Positions 10,901-21,100 of a stretch of DNA of 64,000 nt are shown here, piece by piece. The stretch's first letter is position 1, and each line of letters opens with the position of its first letter. The stretch lies in NCBI GenBank assembly GCA_030278955.1, contig JAOANR010000005.1:4817431-4881430 (forward strand). Direction: 5' to 3'. A model generated the notes under the pieces. It ran no database searches. It was given only the letters and a program-made list of their open reading frames with translations, and was not told the origin of the DNA. This DNA is from Hygrophila difformis (lineage: Eukaryota; Streptophyta; Magnoliopsida; Lamiales; Acanthaceae). The translations under genes were made by a program, and so were the position numbers.

Positions 10901-11640
10901 CCCTAATAGGTACAAAGATTCGGGTAACCCAAAAGAATCCAGATCTGAACAGGATAAAGGGAAGAAACATCCAAAAAAATTTCACAAGCCCAAGTGAGAA
11001 CAGCTGGATCTAAGAAAAAAAAGAGGTGTCGGCAAGACCCCACGATAAATGGCCGACAAAGTAGAGAGGGGCAGTTGGCAAGGACATGTGACGAGTTGAC
11101 AAAGGAGCCCACTAGCAATAATTCTGGTAGAATAATAATGTAGGCTGGAATCCAAAGCAAGTGACGTCACTGCGTTCGTCACAAGAAATTAGAGTTTGTT
11201 TGGAGTCCGTAATTGAAGTCCGCGAAGCATATAAATAGAGGAGATTGAAGCAGATGGAAGGCATCAGAAATCCTCCCAACTCTTCAAAATAATAATTTAT
11301 ATTTTCTTTCTGCAAAAATTTCCTTTCTGTATTTGTTCTTCATATGGGGTCAGTCCCCCAGAGTCAAACATCATCTTATATGAGGAACTAAGTGTCCGTC
11401 TTCTCCATTAAGAGAAAAATATTTCTGTAATATTTTTAATATTTCTTCAATAAAATTAAGGCTTCACATATTCCCAAATCTCCAAAACAAAAATAAAAAT
11501 CCATTATCCAAACCTTGTTACACCTTGAGGTAGGAAACGAAATAGGGTTGTGCTGTTTGTTGCTGAAAGAGCTGGGCATCTACGAACCATCTGCTGCGGT
11601 ACGGTGGTTAGAAGGAGTCCGTAAAATCGAGAAGCTCGGA
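10901..11640 (+). mobile_element. Continuation of Tat element tail and candidate 3' LTR (from about 11,027)
   Basis: After the hAT target duplication the interrupted Tat tail resumes. A purine tract AAGAAAAAAAAGAGG (11,012-11,026) is directly followed by TGTCGGCAAG, as expected for a polypurine tract and LTR start. About 200 bp in is TATAAATA (11,230-11,237), and a poly(A)-type AATAAAATTAAG lies near 11,447. The right boundary is uncertain. The sequence does not visibly match the LTR at 34,093-34,697 that flanks the related element, so assignment to the same element is inferred from position only. Confidence 0.45.
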
Positions 11641-11951
11641 AAACCCGGTGGCAAGGCGGTCAAATCTCAAGGTATAAATTTTGGATAATTTATTTAATTT
11701 TCGAAAGCATGTTGGGCCATTTAAGGCAATTCTATGTTGAAAAAGGGCTAAATAAATCAAAAAGTCAAATTTTGAGGACAAAGTGTAACAAAGGGAAAGT
11801 TATAAGGCCAGAAAAGGACAAAATGACCAATCTGGTTAGGAATATTTAACTTATAGGACCATTCTGGTTATTTCAATAATTAGTGCACCAAATTAGTATT
11901 AAGGGTAAGATACAGGACCATTTTGGTTATTATTCCATAATTTGGGTCTTA
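11641..11951. other. Intergenic or unassigned retroelement flank
   Basis: AT-rich sequence with repeated phrases such as GGACCATTCTGGTTATT and GGACCATTTTGGTTATT (near 11,855 and 11,910). No ORF, RNA gene or element boundary is supported. Confidence 0.5.
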
Positions 11952-12201
11952 GAGTTAAATATTTTTTTAGGCCACTACAATGAGTCATTTTCGTTTTTAG
12001 GCCATCAATTGTTTCTATTATGGTTATCGGCCATCACAGGGCATTTGGACCGAATTTATGGCCAATTTGACCAAGTCAACGCCCCAACGGGCCACGTGTA
12101 TTGCATCTCCACGCGATGGCCTAAAAGTTGAAATGCTCTCCTTCTGGTGGCCAATTTTAGTTTTTTTTTCTTTTTTTTTTGCATAATTAAAATAAATAAT
12201 A

Positions 12202-13245
12202 CTTCATCCCATTATTTATATCTCACTTTCCTTTTTATCCACCATAATATTTTTATCTCATTTTTATTATAGGAATAATTAAATATTAGTCACCAAACAT
12301 ACTCCATCACATTACTTCAATAAATAATTAAAATTTCAAACTCATTATCATTAACAAATTCCACCCCATAACTATAATATCATACTTAAATAAATCAATT
12401 AAAAGTTTAAACTTATTACAATCACATTACATAAATTCGTAGTTTATCACTAATTTAAAGTATAATATACTCCTACATTAAATACTATCTATCCTAGGGC
12501 TAGAGAAAAATATCGAAAATACCGCACACCGCACATATAGTATCGAAAAAATACCGAGAATACTGAAATTTTCGATATATTGTAATTTTCTGTACGATAA
12601 TGGTATAAAATTTTTGATACCACAGTATACCGTTACTATACCGAACTTCGGTATATACCGTGGTATCGATATGTCGGTGTGTACCGAATGTTCGGGATAT
12701 CGGTATATACCACGATACCGATATGTTGGTATGTACCGATGGTTCGATATATCGGTATATATTTAACTTACCGAAAAATGTACATAATTTTACATATTTA
12801 ACCCTATACGGTATGTCGGTATGTACCGAATGTTCGGTATATTGGTATATACCGTGATACCGGTATGTCGGTATTTACCCAAACGTTTGGTATAGTGGTA
12901 TATATATACCGAACTTACCAAACAGTCGGTGCGGTAACTGTAAGAAAATATTTTATACCGAAGTCTTCGGTATACCTGAACATCGGCATACCGAAGTTTC
13001 GGTACGACAACGATATGAAATTTTCCATACCGAAAATTTTATTACGGTATACAGTACGGCGAAATTTTTTCGGTATACCGTACCGACCTACCCCTAATCT
13101 ATCCCCACATAAAATACAGTACCCAAGAATACCCCTACATGAAATATATATTTATAAAAATTAATATGAAACAAATATTTATTAAAATAAAATTTAAAGT
13201 AACATAATAATAAAATTTAAAGTGAGACATAAATAATGAGATGAT
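12202..13245. mobile_element. Stowaway MITE inside the MULE
   Basis: Left end CTTCATCCCATTATTTAT after TA at 12,200; right end, on the complement, ATCATCTCATTATTTATG before TA near 13,246. Interior phrases (CTCACTTTCC, AGTGAGACATAAATAATG) match other Stowaways here. It is split by the hAT MITE at 12,495-13,096, leaving about 440 bp of its own sequence. Confidence 0.7.
12495..13096. mobile_element. Non-autonomous hAT MITE of the large hAT's family
   Basis: 602 bp, beginning TAGGGCTAGAG and ending with the complement of TAGGGGTAGGTCGG, with a perfect 8-bp target duplication ATCTATCC at 12,487-12,494 and 13,097-13,104. It is composed largely of CGGTATACCG-type palindromes like the ends of the 8.8 kb hAT, so it is probably mobilised by the same transposase. 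No coding sequence. Confidence 0.93.
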
Positions 13246-13631
13246 TATTATTTATTTCAATAATGCAAAAAAAAAAAATAGAAAAAAACTAAAATTGACC
13301 ACTAGAAGGAGAACATTTTCACTTTTAGGCCATCGCGTGGAGAGTGCAACACACGCCCGTAGGGGCGTTGACTTGGTCAAATTGGCCATAAATTCGGCCA
13401 AATGCCATGTGATGGCCGAAAACCATAATAAGAACAATTGATGACCTAAAAATAAAAATAACTCCTTGTATGGCGTAAAAAAATATTTAACTCTGGTCTT
13501 ATAAAGTCAACTTTATTTACAAACAATAGAACCATTTTTCTTCTTTTCATTTGTTTTTTTTTTAAAAAAAATAGAAGGTCAAATATGAAACATGTTGTAA
13601 CGAGACATTCCATGTTAATTGTTATTATATA

Positions 13632-13887
13632 TTTCCTCCGTCTCACTGTTTTTGCTACGGATCCACTGGACACGCATGTCGATAAATATTTTTAATGGGT
13701 AATAACTTAAATTGTGTACGCAAAAAATTATAAATTTGATATTCTAAAACTACAAAATTAGACGAATCTATCAAGATCTCACTTGACTATATTTTTTCTT
13801 GCATAACTATGATACAAATTTGAGTCAAAGTTAAACAGTGAATATGACAAAAAATCAAACGTGACAATTAGAACGAGACGGAAGAAG
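13632..13887. mobile_element. Stowaway MITE
   Basis: Ends TTTCCTCCGTCTCAC and complement CTTCTTCCGTCTCG; TA at 13,630-13,631 and 13,888-13,889. Interior TTAGACGAATCTA and ATCTCACTTGACTATA match the copies at 3,244 and 32,637. Confidence 0.85.
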
Positions 13888-13945
13888 TATAACTAATAAA
13901 ATAGTGCAAGTATATGTCACACATATAGGGCCTGTTTGGCAATTA

Positions 13946-14274
13946 CTCCCTCTGTCCCGTTAAAAACATCTCAAAACTTTTTAGGCACGATTTTTTATGT
14001 AGGAATAATTAGTATTTAATGTACGGGTAGATTAGTTTTAAAGTGGGGGTAAATTAGTAATTTAAGTGATGTGATTGTAATGAGTTTGGATTTTTAATTG
14101 ATTTATGTACGCGTGATGTGATAGTTGTGTGTTTGAAATTTTTAATAATTTTTCTTTCTTGATGTGATATGATGGGAGTGGGTTATAGTTAATTATTTTC
14201 TAAAAAGGAATGAGACAATTGGAATGTGACGGACCAAAAAGAAAAGTGAGACAAAATTAATGGGACGGAATGAG
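13946..14274. mobile_element. Stowaway MITE nested in a Harbinger-like MITE
   Basis: Ends CTCCCTCTGTCCCGTT and complement CTCATTCCGTCCCATT with TA at 13,944-13,945 and 14,275-14,276. Interior matches the copy at 25,532 (ATCTCAAAACTTTTTAGGCACG). Confidence 0.9.
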
Positions 14275-14348
14275 TAATTATTAGTTGCTAAATGATTACA
14301 TGAGTAATAAATTAGTCAAAATTAGTAGTTTGATAATTTAGAGATAAA

Positions 14349-14606
14349 GGCCATGTTTGGGAATTAGCTGTTAGCTGTTAACTGATTCTGTGAGTAATAA
14401 TTAGTTAAAATTAGCTGTTTGATAATTTCAAGACTAACTTTTTGCATAGAATAAGCTAAAATCCAAAATATTGCTATTTGCAGCGGTTTCAAAAAAAGCT
14501 GATTGAACACTGTTTTAAGTTATTTTGTATTTTTAAATAAGCTATTTTATCTCATATTGTGAGAGAAATTAGCTAATTGGATTTAGCTATTTTGCCATAC
14601 AAGGCC
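14349..14606. mobile_element. Harbinger-like MITE nested in a relative
   Basis: Begins GGCCATGTTTGGGAATTAGC and ends ACAAGGCC. It is the same family as 9,219-9,483 but inverted (GCTGTTAACTGATT, TTTGCAGCGGTTTC shared). The target duplication is not clear. Confidence 0.75.
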
Positions 14607-14769
14607 AAAATTTTCGCCTACAATAAGCTGAAATCCAAAATGCTACTCTTTGCAGCAGATTCAAAAAGAGTTGATTCGACACTTTAATTTATTGTGTCTT
14701 TTTTTTAAAAAAAAATATTTTATCTAACAATGTCTCACAAATGAACTTATTCAATTCAGTTGTTTTGGT

Positions 14770-14927
14770 TAGGGCTGTTCAGAATGCGGTTAAGACCAGA
14801 CCAAACCTTATTTTGTCGGTTTGATTTGGTTTGCGGTTTAGAATTTATGATTTTTTTTTTTTTACAAAATCATGATTTGCGGTTTAGTTTTGGTTGGAGA
14901 AAAATTAACTAAATCAAACCGCAAACC

Positions 14928-14958
<31 letters not shown>

Positions 14959-15394
14959 TGTGTTGTTTTCTTATGCTATAGGTTATTGGGTTTGGAGTGA
15001 CAAAATCATGAAAGATCAACATTCAATTTTATTTCTTTTTGAATAATTGTCTATATTTATAATTGTAGTTTTATTTTTTTCAAGAACTTTTAATAGTTCT
15101 AGTTTATTAAGTATTTGGCTTGTAAACAGTGAACTTATGTTTTTTTTATTTTTTAATTAGTATTTTAGAGTTTGGACTGTTATACTTACAAATGTAATTC
15201 ATAGGATTTTTTTGTTTTTAAAATTTTGGTTAAACTCTAACCAAACCGCACCAAATTATTTTTTTTCGATTTTTGGTTTGGTTTGGTTTGAAATGCTAAA
15301 ATCGTTTAGTTTGGTTTGATCTTTTCCCAAACTGTTTTTCTGCGGTTTCGTTTGAATTTGATGTGAAACCGCACTAAACCAAACCGTGTTCACA
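14770..15394. mobile_element. hAT-like MITE with decayed ends
   Basis: A perfect 8-bp direct repeat GTTTTGGT (14,762-14,769 and 15,395-15,402) brackets 625 bp starting TAGGGCTGTTCAG. The right terminus (complement TGTGAACACGG) matches poorly. The interior is full of AAACCGCAAACC / GGTTTGGTTT motifs and a TA microsatellite (14,932-14,956). Confidence 0.6.
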
Positions 15395-15402
15395 GTTTTG
15401 GT

Positions 15403-15853
15403 GATAGAGCAAATATTACACAATTGTGTTTCCAAGTGCACCATGATATATCTATATTCCCACTAACATACTATATGGGTTTGCCAACTTGTAATAGGAT
15501 TTACTAATTAGATGGGATAGAGGTTGGAATCCATTGTTTATTAATAATAATATATTAAATTTTAGCATAAGCATTAGAATTAAATATTGTTGGCATAAGC
15601 TCCAAAACATGTTTTATTTATTTTATCTTTTATAGGGTTGAAAATATTGTGCGCAGAAAGTGTACCTTATCCTGTCCTGATATTCAAATCGAAGTGGTGC
15701 TCGGTTGAAATATTACAAACAATCCCATCTAATGTTAAAGAAGAATACGAGTGTTACAAATTTTCAATGAGAATTGGGAATCTTAATTCATTACACAACT
15801 TACACGATATTTTGTTTTGTCTTAATCCTGAGATAAAATATTATAAGCATCCT
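15403..15853. other. Unassigned AT-rich sequence
   Basis: No element boundaries seen. An open frame of 76 codons at 15,638-15,868 has no recognisable motif or codon signature and overlaps a MITE end, so it is not called as a gene. Confidence 0.5.
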
Positions 15854-16140
15854 GTAACTTACCCTTAATTCCAAAATAATTCAAATGTATTTGAATTTTT
15901 CAATCGAGCATATAAGTTACCTAATGACGACCAATTCAGTCATCCAAACCATTAATGACTATTAGTACGAAATGCAATACACGTTTAGAGATAAGTTATG
16001 AAATCAAATGGGTATTGCATTTTGCACTAATTGTGATTGGTGGTATGAAGGACTAAATTGATTGTCATTAGGTAAGTTACATGCCCGATTGAGAAATTCA
16101 AATACATTTTCGACCATTTTTGAATTATGAGTAAGGTACG
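15854..16140. mobile_element. Foldback MITE with about 75-bp inverted repeats
   Basis: The left arm (GTAACTTACCC ... TTACCTAATGACG) pairs with the right arm (complement GTACCTTACTC ... TTACCTAATGAC). Arms share AAATGTATTTGAATTT and CAATCG.GCAT. No target duplication resolved and superfamily is unassigned. Confidence 0.7.
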
Positions 16141-16167
16141 GAACGATTCTGGTCTTTATTCAAACAC

Positions 16168-16257
16168 ATAAGTGCATTGGCCTTTGCACATAAAATTGTA
16201 CAAGGAATTTTATGCAGAAAGGAAGAACCAATGCACAAAGGACCAATGCGCTTATGC
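16168..16257. repeat. Short inverted repeat (hairpin)
   Basis: CATAAGTGCATTGGCCTTTGC and the complement of GCACAAAGGACCAATGCGCTTATG form a stem of about 22 bp around an inner AATTTTATG hairpin. Confidence 0.65.
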
Positions 16258-16273
16258 ACCGCTTTGGCTATTA

Positions 16274-16448
16274 CTTCCTCTATTCTTTTTTAAATGATCC
16301 ATTTGAATAGTATCAACTATTTATTAAGTACTTTTAATTAAATTTTTAATATAGTTATATAAGAAATATAATCAAGTGAAGTGAGATATTGTTAAGTTCA
16401 TCTAATTACATAGTTTTATAATATTATTTTTTAATATAATTTTTACTT
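16274..16448. mobile_element. Left half of a Stowaway MITE cut by the LTR element
   Basis: Begins CTTCCTCTATTC after TA and runs through TTGTTAAGTTCATCTAATTA, the usual mid-part of local Stowaways, then stops exactly where the LTR begins (TGTTAACC at 16,449). The other half should lie beyond the far end of the retrotransposon. Confidence 0.65.
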
Positions 16449-17171
16449 TGTTAACCAAGAAATTTGATTGAACAATATTGAGGATTGTTACAAGGCTTAC
16501 TGAAGGGAACTACAATAATTTAAGCAAAACTGTAAAAGAAAGAAAAATAATTGCAGAATGGAAGAAACAAGAATTAAATTTGCAGGAATGAAAAAATGCA
16601 AGAAAAATATGACAGTCCCCTTGGGGTGTGTTGATGCCCCTTCTTCCATGCCTCATCATCTCTTTATATAGAGTGAGGCGACACCCTGCACTCATTCCTC
16701 CCTATGGCGCCCTCCATTAATGAGCCACCATCTTCCCTTGAATTTCGCCCCGCATGCGGCCACCCTGCATTAATGAGACGCGATACCGCCGCCCTGCAGA
16801 TACGCGATCTTCCTTGACTTCTGGTTACACCATAGGTTCCTAGGGAGGCGTGGGGCTTGAGGATACGGCCGGTTGGCGGCCTGGGTCACTTTACTGTCGC
16901 CCATGTATTATGGTGCCGGTTCTACTACTGGGTCATTATCCGGATAATTTTTGAATTGGATCGAGCCTTGAAAAAATAGATTGGGCCTTTTGAAAATGCG
17001 TCCTCTTTTCCAGATATATTTTCATATTTTCATCGACTGAGACTTTGAAGATATGTCCCCCTTCCGGATATATCTTTACTGTGAAGACGCGTCCTCTCTT
17101 CCGGATATATTTCCACGGACTGGGCCATGTAATCTTGGATGAGCTTTAATATATATTTTGTTGGGTTAACA
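16449..17171 (-). mobile_element. 3' LTR of the minus-strand Tat element
   Basis: On the minus strand it begins TGTTAACCC (ending at 17,171) and finishes GGTTAACA (16,449), giving an inverted terminal match at the LTR ends. Just upstream in minus orientation is GCGCGAGGGGGGCAAC (17,172-17,187), a suitable polypurine tract. A TATA element CTATATAAAG sits on the minus strand at 16,662-16,672. Length 723 bp. Only this LTR is in the window; the 5' one is lost at the assembly gap. Confidence 0.8.
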
Positions 17172-17283
17172 GTTGCCCCCCTCGCGCATTTTGTCTGATT
17201 AGCATTTTAAGACAAATTTGCGCGCTTAATTTTAGGGTTTGGAATTTTCGGCCCATTAGGGCCCATTAGGGACAAAACCCTAG

Positions 17284-17292
17284 CCATATAAA
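17284..17292 (+). promoter_or_regulatory. TATA box for the antisense gene
   Basis: CATATAAAA lies 5' of a C/T-rich stretch (17,325-17,370), resembling a plant TATA plus pyrimidine-patch core promoter. Transcription would run plus strand, opposite to the retrotransposon. Inferred from sequence alone. Confidence 0.5.
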
Positions 17293-17379
17293 AACCCTTC
17301 AAACTCAAGCTTCCAACACCATTTTCTTTCAAAAAATTTTCTCTCTTCCTCCTCTTCTTCTCTTCTCTTGTTTGGCCGC

Positions 17380-18185
17380 CGCTGCCAGAGAACCTCTGGC
17401 CGCCGCCGCCAAGATCGCCGCCGGGCGCCACCGTCCACGCCGAGCCAGACCGCCAGCTTGCTCCAGAAGCCGCTATCACCTCCCGGGTTGGGCCGCCGCC
17501 GCCCTGTGTTTGGGCCGCCACCGCCTCAGCCTTGGCCGCCGCCCTTGGAGCACGAGGCCGCCATCCTGTGTTGAAGGTGCCACCCGAAGCCGCCACTAAG
17601 ATCCAGAGGCCGCCACCAACGAGCGGCCGCCGTGCATCCGAAGGCCGCCACTTCGCCCGAAGACCGCCACTCATCAGCCCTTGGCCGCCACCATCCACCA
17701 ACTTGAGGTCGCCATCCATCAACTTGGCCGCCACCATCCATCAATTTTGGTGAAGAGATCGCCGCTGCTTCTTCCGAGACCGCCGCCATCAACTCGTCGT
17801 GACCGCCAGCTTGGTGAGGAGACCGCCATCTTGGAGGAGGCCGCCGCCGCCATCCAACTCGCCAGTGACCGCCATCCCGAAGGCCGCAGCTGCGAGACCG
17901 CCCATCGCCTTGGGCTTGGCCGCCACCATCATCCATCATTCTTGCGCAGTCGGAGATCGCCCCACGGAGGCCACCACCCATGCACAGAGGTCGCCATCCT
18001 CATCCGTGTTAGCCGCCGCCATCCGCCGCGTTGGCCGCCACCTTCGCCCGTTGGCCGCCACCATCATCGCCTCGGAGGCCGCCACCATACTCCGCGTTGG
18101 CCGCCACCATAGTCCGCGTTGGCCGCCACTTTCTCCGCGTTGGCCGCCATCGCCTCGGAGACCGCCACCCATAGCCGAGTCTTCA
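17380..18185 (+). repeat. GC-rich GGCCGCCAC-type repeat region
   Basis: Around 800 bp of irregular GGCCGCCAC and GGCCGCCATC repeats in an otherwise AT-rich window. All six frames are fairly open because of composition, which explains several overlapping ORFs. No ATG follows the TATA box until 17,979, so this is best read as the leader of the antisense gene, though in-frame coding use cannot be excluded. Confidence 0.75.
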
Positions 18186-18198
18186 CTTGCTTGTCTCC

Positions 18199-21100
18199 AT
18201 GGATCAGGTTAGTCATCTATCCCCTATCTTTGTTTTGTTATTCAAATGACTTACGATTTTCGGCATTTCTAGATAATAGCCTGGATGTTGGACTGGATTT
18301 TGTGCTGGACTTGCTTCTCTTGATTTTGCTGAATTCACGCCTGAATATTAGTTTCGATGTTTCCTATGCATGTTTGATAACATAGAATCTAGTGAGATCA
18401 CTATCTTCACTTTGCTTGTTATTGCTATCATATCCTCTGACATAAGACTTAGAGAACATAGAAGATCATTCATCTTCACTTTGCTTGTTATTGCCAATCG
18501 TATCCTCTGATATAGGACTTAGAGAACATAAAAAAATCATGCTTAGGTGTTAGGCTGACATAGAGTTGCTTCTTTAGTCATCCAACATTTTACTCATGAC
18601 ATAGGATCTAGTAGACGACCCCACGCCGGCCGCCACTCCTTTGGCTCAGGCCGCCACTCACAGTCACCCCGGGTCATCATCGGCCGCCACCCAGAGGCCA
18701 CCAGCCGCCACTGCTCAGATCGCCACTCGTAGCCACGAGCCGCAGTCCTCTTCTGGGCAGGGCGCCACTGACTCGGCCCGGACCCGGGTCACCCCCTTGA
18801 CAGGGTTTGCTGCCTCGTCGTCCCTCGGCATGGCTTTTCAGGTTTGAACGTTTCATTAGGTTCACCAATTTTACTTCACCCGATATCAGTAGCTCATCCT
18901 TGTAGCTTCGCGATACAGGACGTTGCCAGATCAGTTCCTCCCTCATTCAGTCAGGCTGCCACTGTTGGCGTCCAGAACACCTTTCAGGCATCCTCTCCAG
19001 CACCTCTCATGATTCAGGTCTATCTCGCTTCATATTCTTACTTAGTGTGGCCTTCGTTTGTGTCCGTTAACCTTGTGTTGTTTGCTCCGTGCAACGTCCG
19101 CTTATTCCGGACTCTGACGACAAGACCATCACTTTCGACCGCCGCCGGGAGTCGGAAGAACTTTTTCTATGGCCGTTTCATAGTATGATTGCGCACGCAG
19201 ATGCAGGCGAAAGGATTTTTGTCATGCCAGTGCCCGATTACCTAAGGCTGCATTCACGAGTGCCTTTGTATCCCAGACTAAGGCTATTAGGTCTCACCTA
19301 GTGTGGTATTTCTGCTTCCAGATCAAAGGCCGAAGCTCCTAGGACCGAGGTTGATGATGATAGCAATTTAGGCAAGTATATTTCCTGGGTAAATAGGATG
19401 AGTGGACGCGCCTCCCAGTGGGAGCAATGGGGGATTGGTGAGGCTATCACACTATCCACCAAACCGGTGGCGTTAGATCATCGCTTGATATACTATCTCA
19501 TGGGGTTTTGGAACTCCACAGTTAATGCCTTTCAGCTCCCTTGTGGCTTCATTGGTCCTACTCTCCTTGACGTCGTGATGATCACGGGACTTCGCGTGGA
19601 TGGAGCTGAGCTGACACAGTCGGGCGTTGATGATCCTGTACTTGGTGCGGCCATTTGTCCTCCGGGCAAAGTGGCTAGACGATATGCGACCTATATTGAG
19701 CACAACATGACGACCGGGGCTTTTCCATCCACGAGGGATGAGCATGTTGCATTCCTTCTACTGTGGTTCAGTCGATTCATCGTTTGTACTGGTGCTCGCA
19801 CTGTTTTACGCACTGCCCTGCCCTTCGTCCTAGCTATCATGAGTCCTTCTTCCCGGGTTACAGGTTCTTATCTCCTTGGTTCCCTATTTAGTGGTATGGC
19901 CAAGGTCTCTGACATATTGGCTGAGGGGCGAGATCCTACTACTAAGGCTTCCGGACCGTTCTGGTTTCTACAGCTATGGATTCAGTTGTACTTTCCTCAG
20001 CTGTTTTCCGGTGTCTTTCGTCCTGGTCCGAAGGATGTTTCGGAGGGTTTTCCGTTAGGCAGGTGGTTGGCCGCTGAGTCTGTGAGGATTAGTCAGAGGG
20101 GCCTTTTGAGACGGGATAGTCTGGAGATTATCCGCTGGTTCTATCATCATCGGCCGACTTATCACGACCTGTATGTGTATGCGCCCATTGGATGGTTGCT
20201 TTCTGTTCTTGTATGCAAGTCGGATAATCCAGGCCGTATCCATGGGGAGGCTACTTGGAACATCTGCATGAAGCCCCACATGCTTTTGAGTGGGGTGCGA
20301 AGGAATGATCCTTCTAATTGATTCACAGCTGAGCCGTATTGTCCCCAGTCGCTTGCTCGTCAGTTCGGCTGCCATCTTGGACTTCCTCGCAGAGTGAGGT
20401 TGCCGGTTCGTCTCGCTCGACGTGATAGCCTGACAGAGGTGGGTATTAAGGCTGTGGTGGCTTTTTCATCCCGTTTGACGTACTCCAGCTACTTGCCTTT
20501 TACTCCGACGGGGTCACTTGCTGCTGGTTTTATGGCGTGGTGGACGCCATATATCACCTTCATTTTGCCGTCACATGATGTGATTACATCTCGTTTCGGT
20601 AGTCCGCAGCGTTCCCGTACTCGTGATGCCGTGTCGGCTCGCACTTCCATATCTCGCGGCGTTACCCGAAAGGCTAAGTCTGTTGTCAGTTCTTCGCCTC
20701 GTAAGCGCCGAAGAGGTATGTTGAATTCCTACCATGTCAATATGATTCTTTATACATTGTCTCAGTCTTTTAATGTTATTTCCTTGTCTGCAGTTGACAA
20801 TGAATCAAGTGATGAGGATATTCCAGTCGACGATGAGGAAGGGTCCAGTTCTGACGAGGAAGGGTCGGGCTCCGGTGATGACGAGTCTTGCCCTGATTCG
20901 GATGATGAGCAGGGCTCCGCGGGTGATGCTGGCGACAGTGATGATGATGACCAAGTAGAGGACGAGCCTATAGATTCTAGTCGTGCGGAGATTGTGGATG
21001 ACGAGGATGACGCCGATCAGGGTCAGGCATTTGATCCTATTACAGATATTTCTTTGGCCGCCGACTCTCGATATTCGTACTCTCTTGGTAGATTGCCCCC

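Larger units (their letters stand above)
11952..13493. mobile_element. Non-autonomous MULE with long terminal inverted repeats
   Basis: About 240 bp at 11,952-12,195 is repeated in inverted orientation at 13,250-13,493, roughly 85-90% alike by eye, beginning GAGTTAAATATTTTTTT and including GGCCATCACATGG-type motifs. Flanks TGGGTCTTA and TGGTCTTA fit a decayed 9-bp target duplication. Long inverted repeats without coding sequence suggest a Mutator-like non-autonomous element. Its centre holds a Stowaway, which itself holds a hAT MITE. Confidence 0.75.
13928..14760. mobile_element. Harbinger-like MITE, interrupted twice
   Basis: Starts GGGCCTGTTTGGCAATTA. Its body is split by a Stowaway (13,946-14,274) and by a second member of its own family (14,349-14,606); body sequence continues after the latter (AATAAGCTGAAATCCAAAATGC from 14,622). 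The right end is degraded near 14,760. Confidence 0.65.

Noticed and set aside
10535..10915. 126-codon minus ORF with repeated RYRRLRYENFHTD-like units
   Set aside because: Translation of the hAT subterminal palindromic repeats; same for the ORFs at 2.0-2.5 kb, 12.66-13.16 kb and 41.7-42.2 kb.
15638..15868. 76-codon ORF
   Set aside because: No recognisable domain and it overlaps a MITE end; chance length in AT-rich DNA.
17207..17981. Long GC-rich ORFs on the minus strand
   Set aside because: Composition leaves several frames open; no domain, and they run against the supported gene model.
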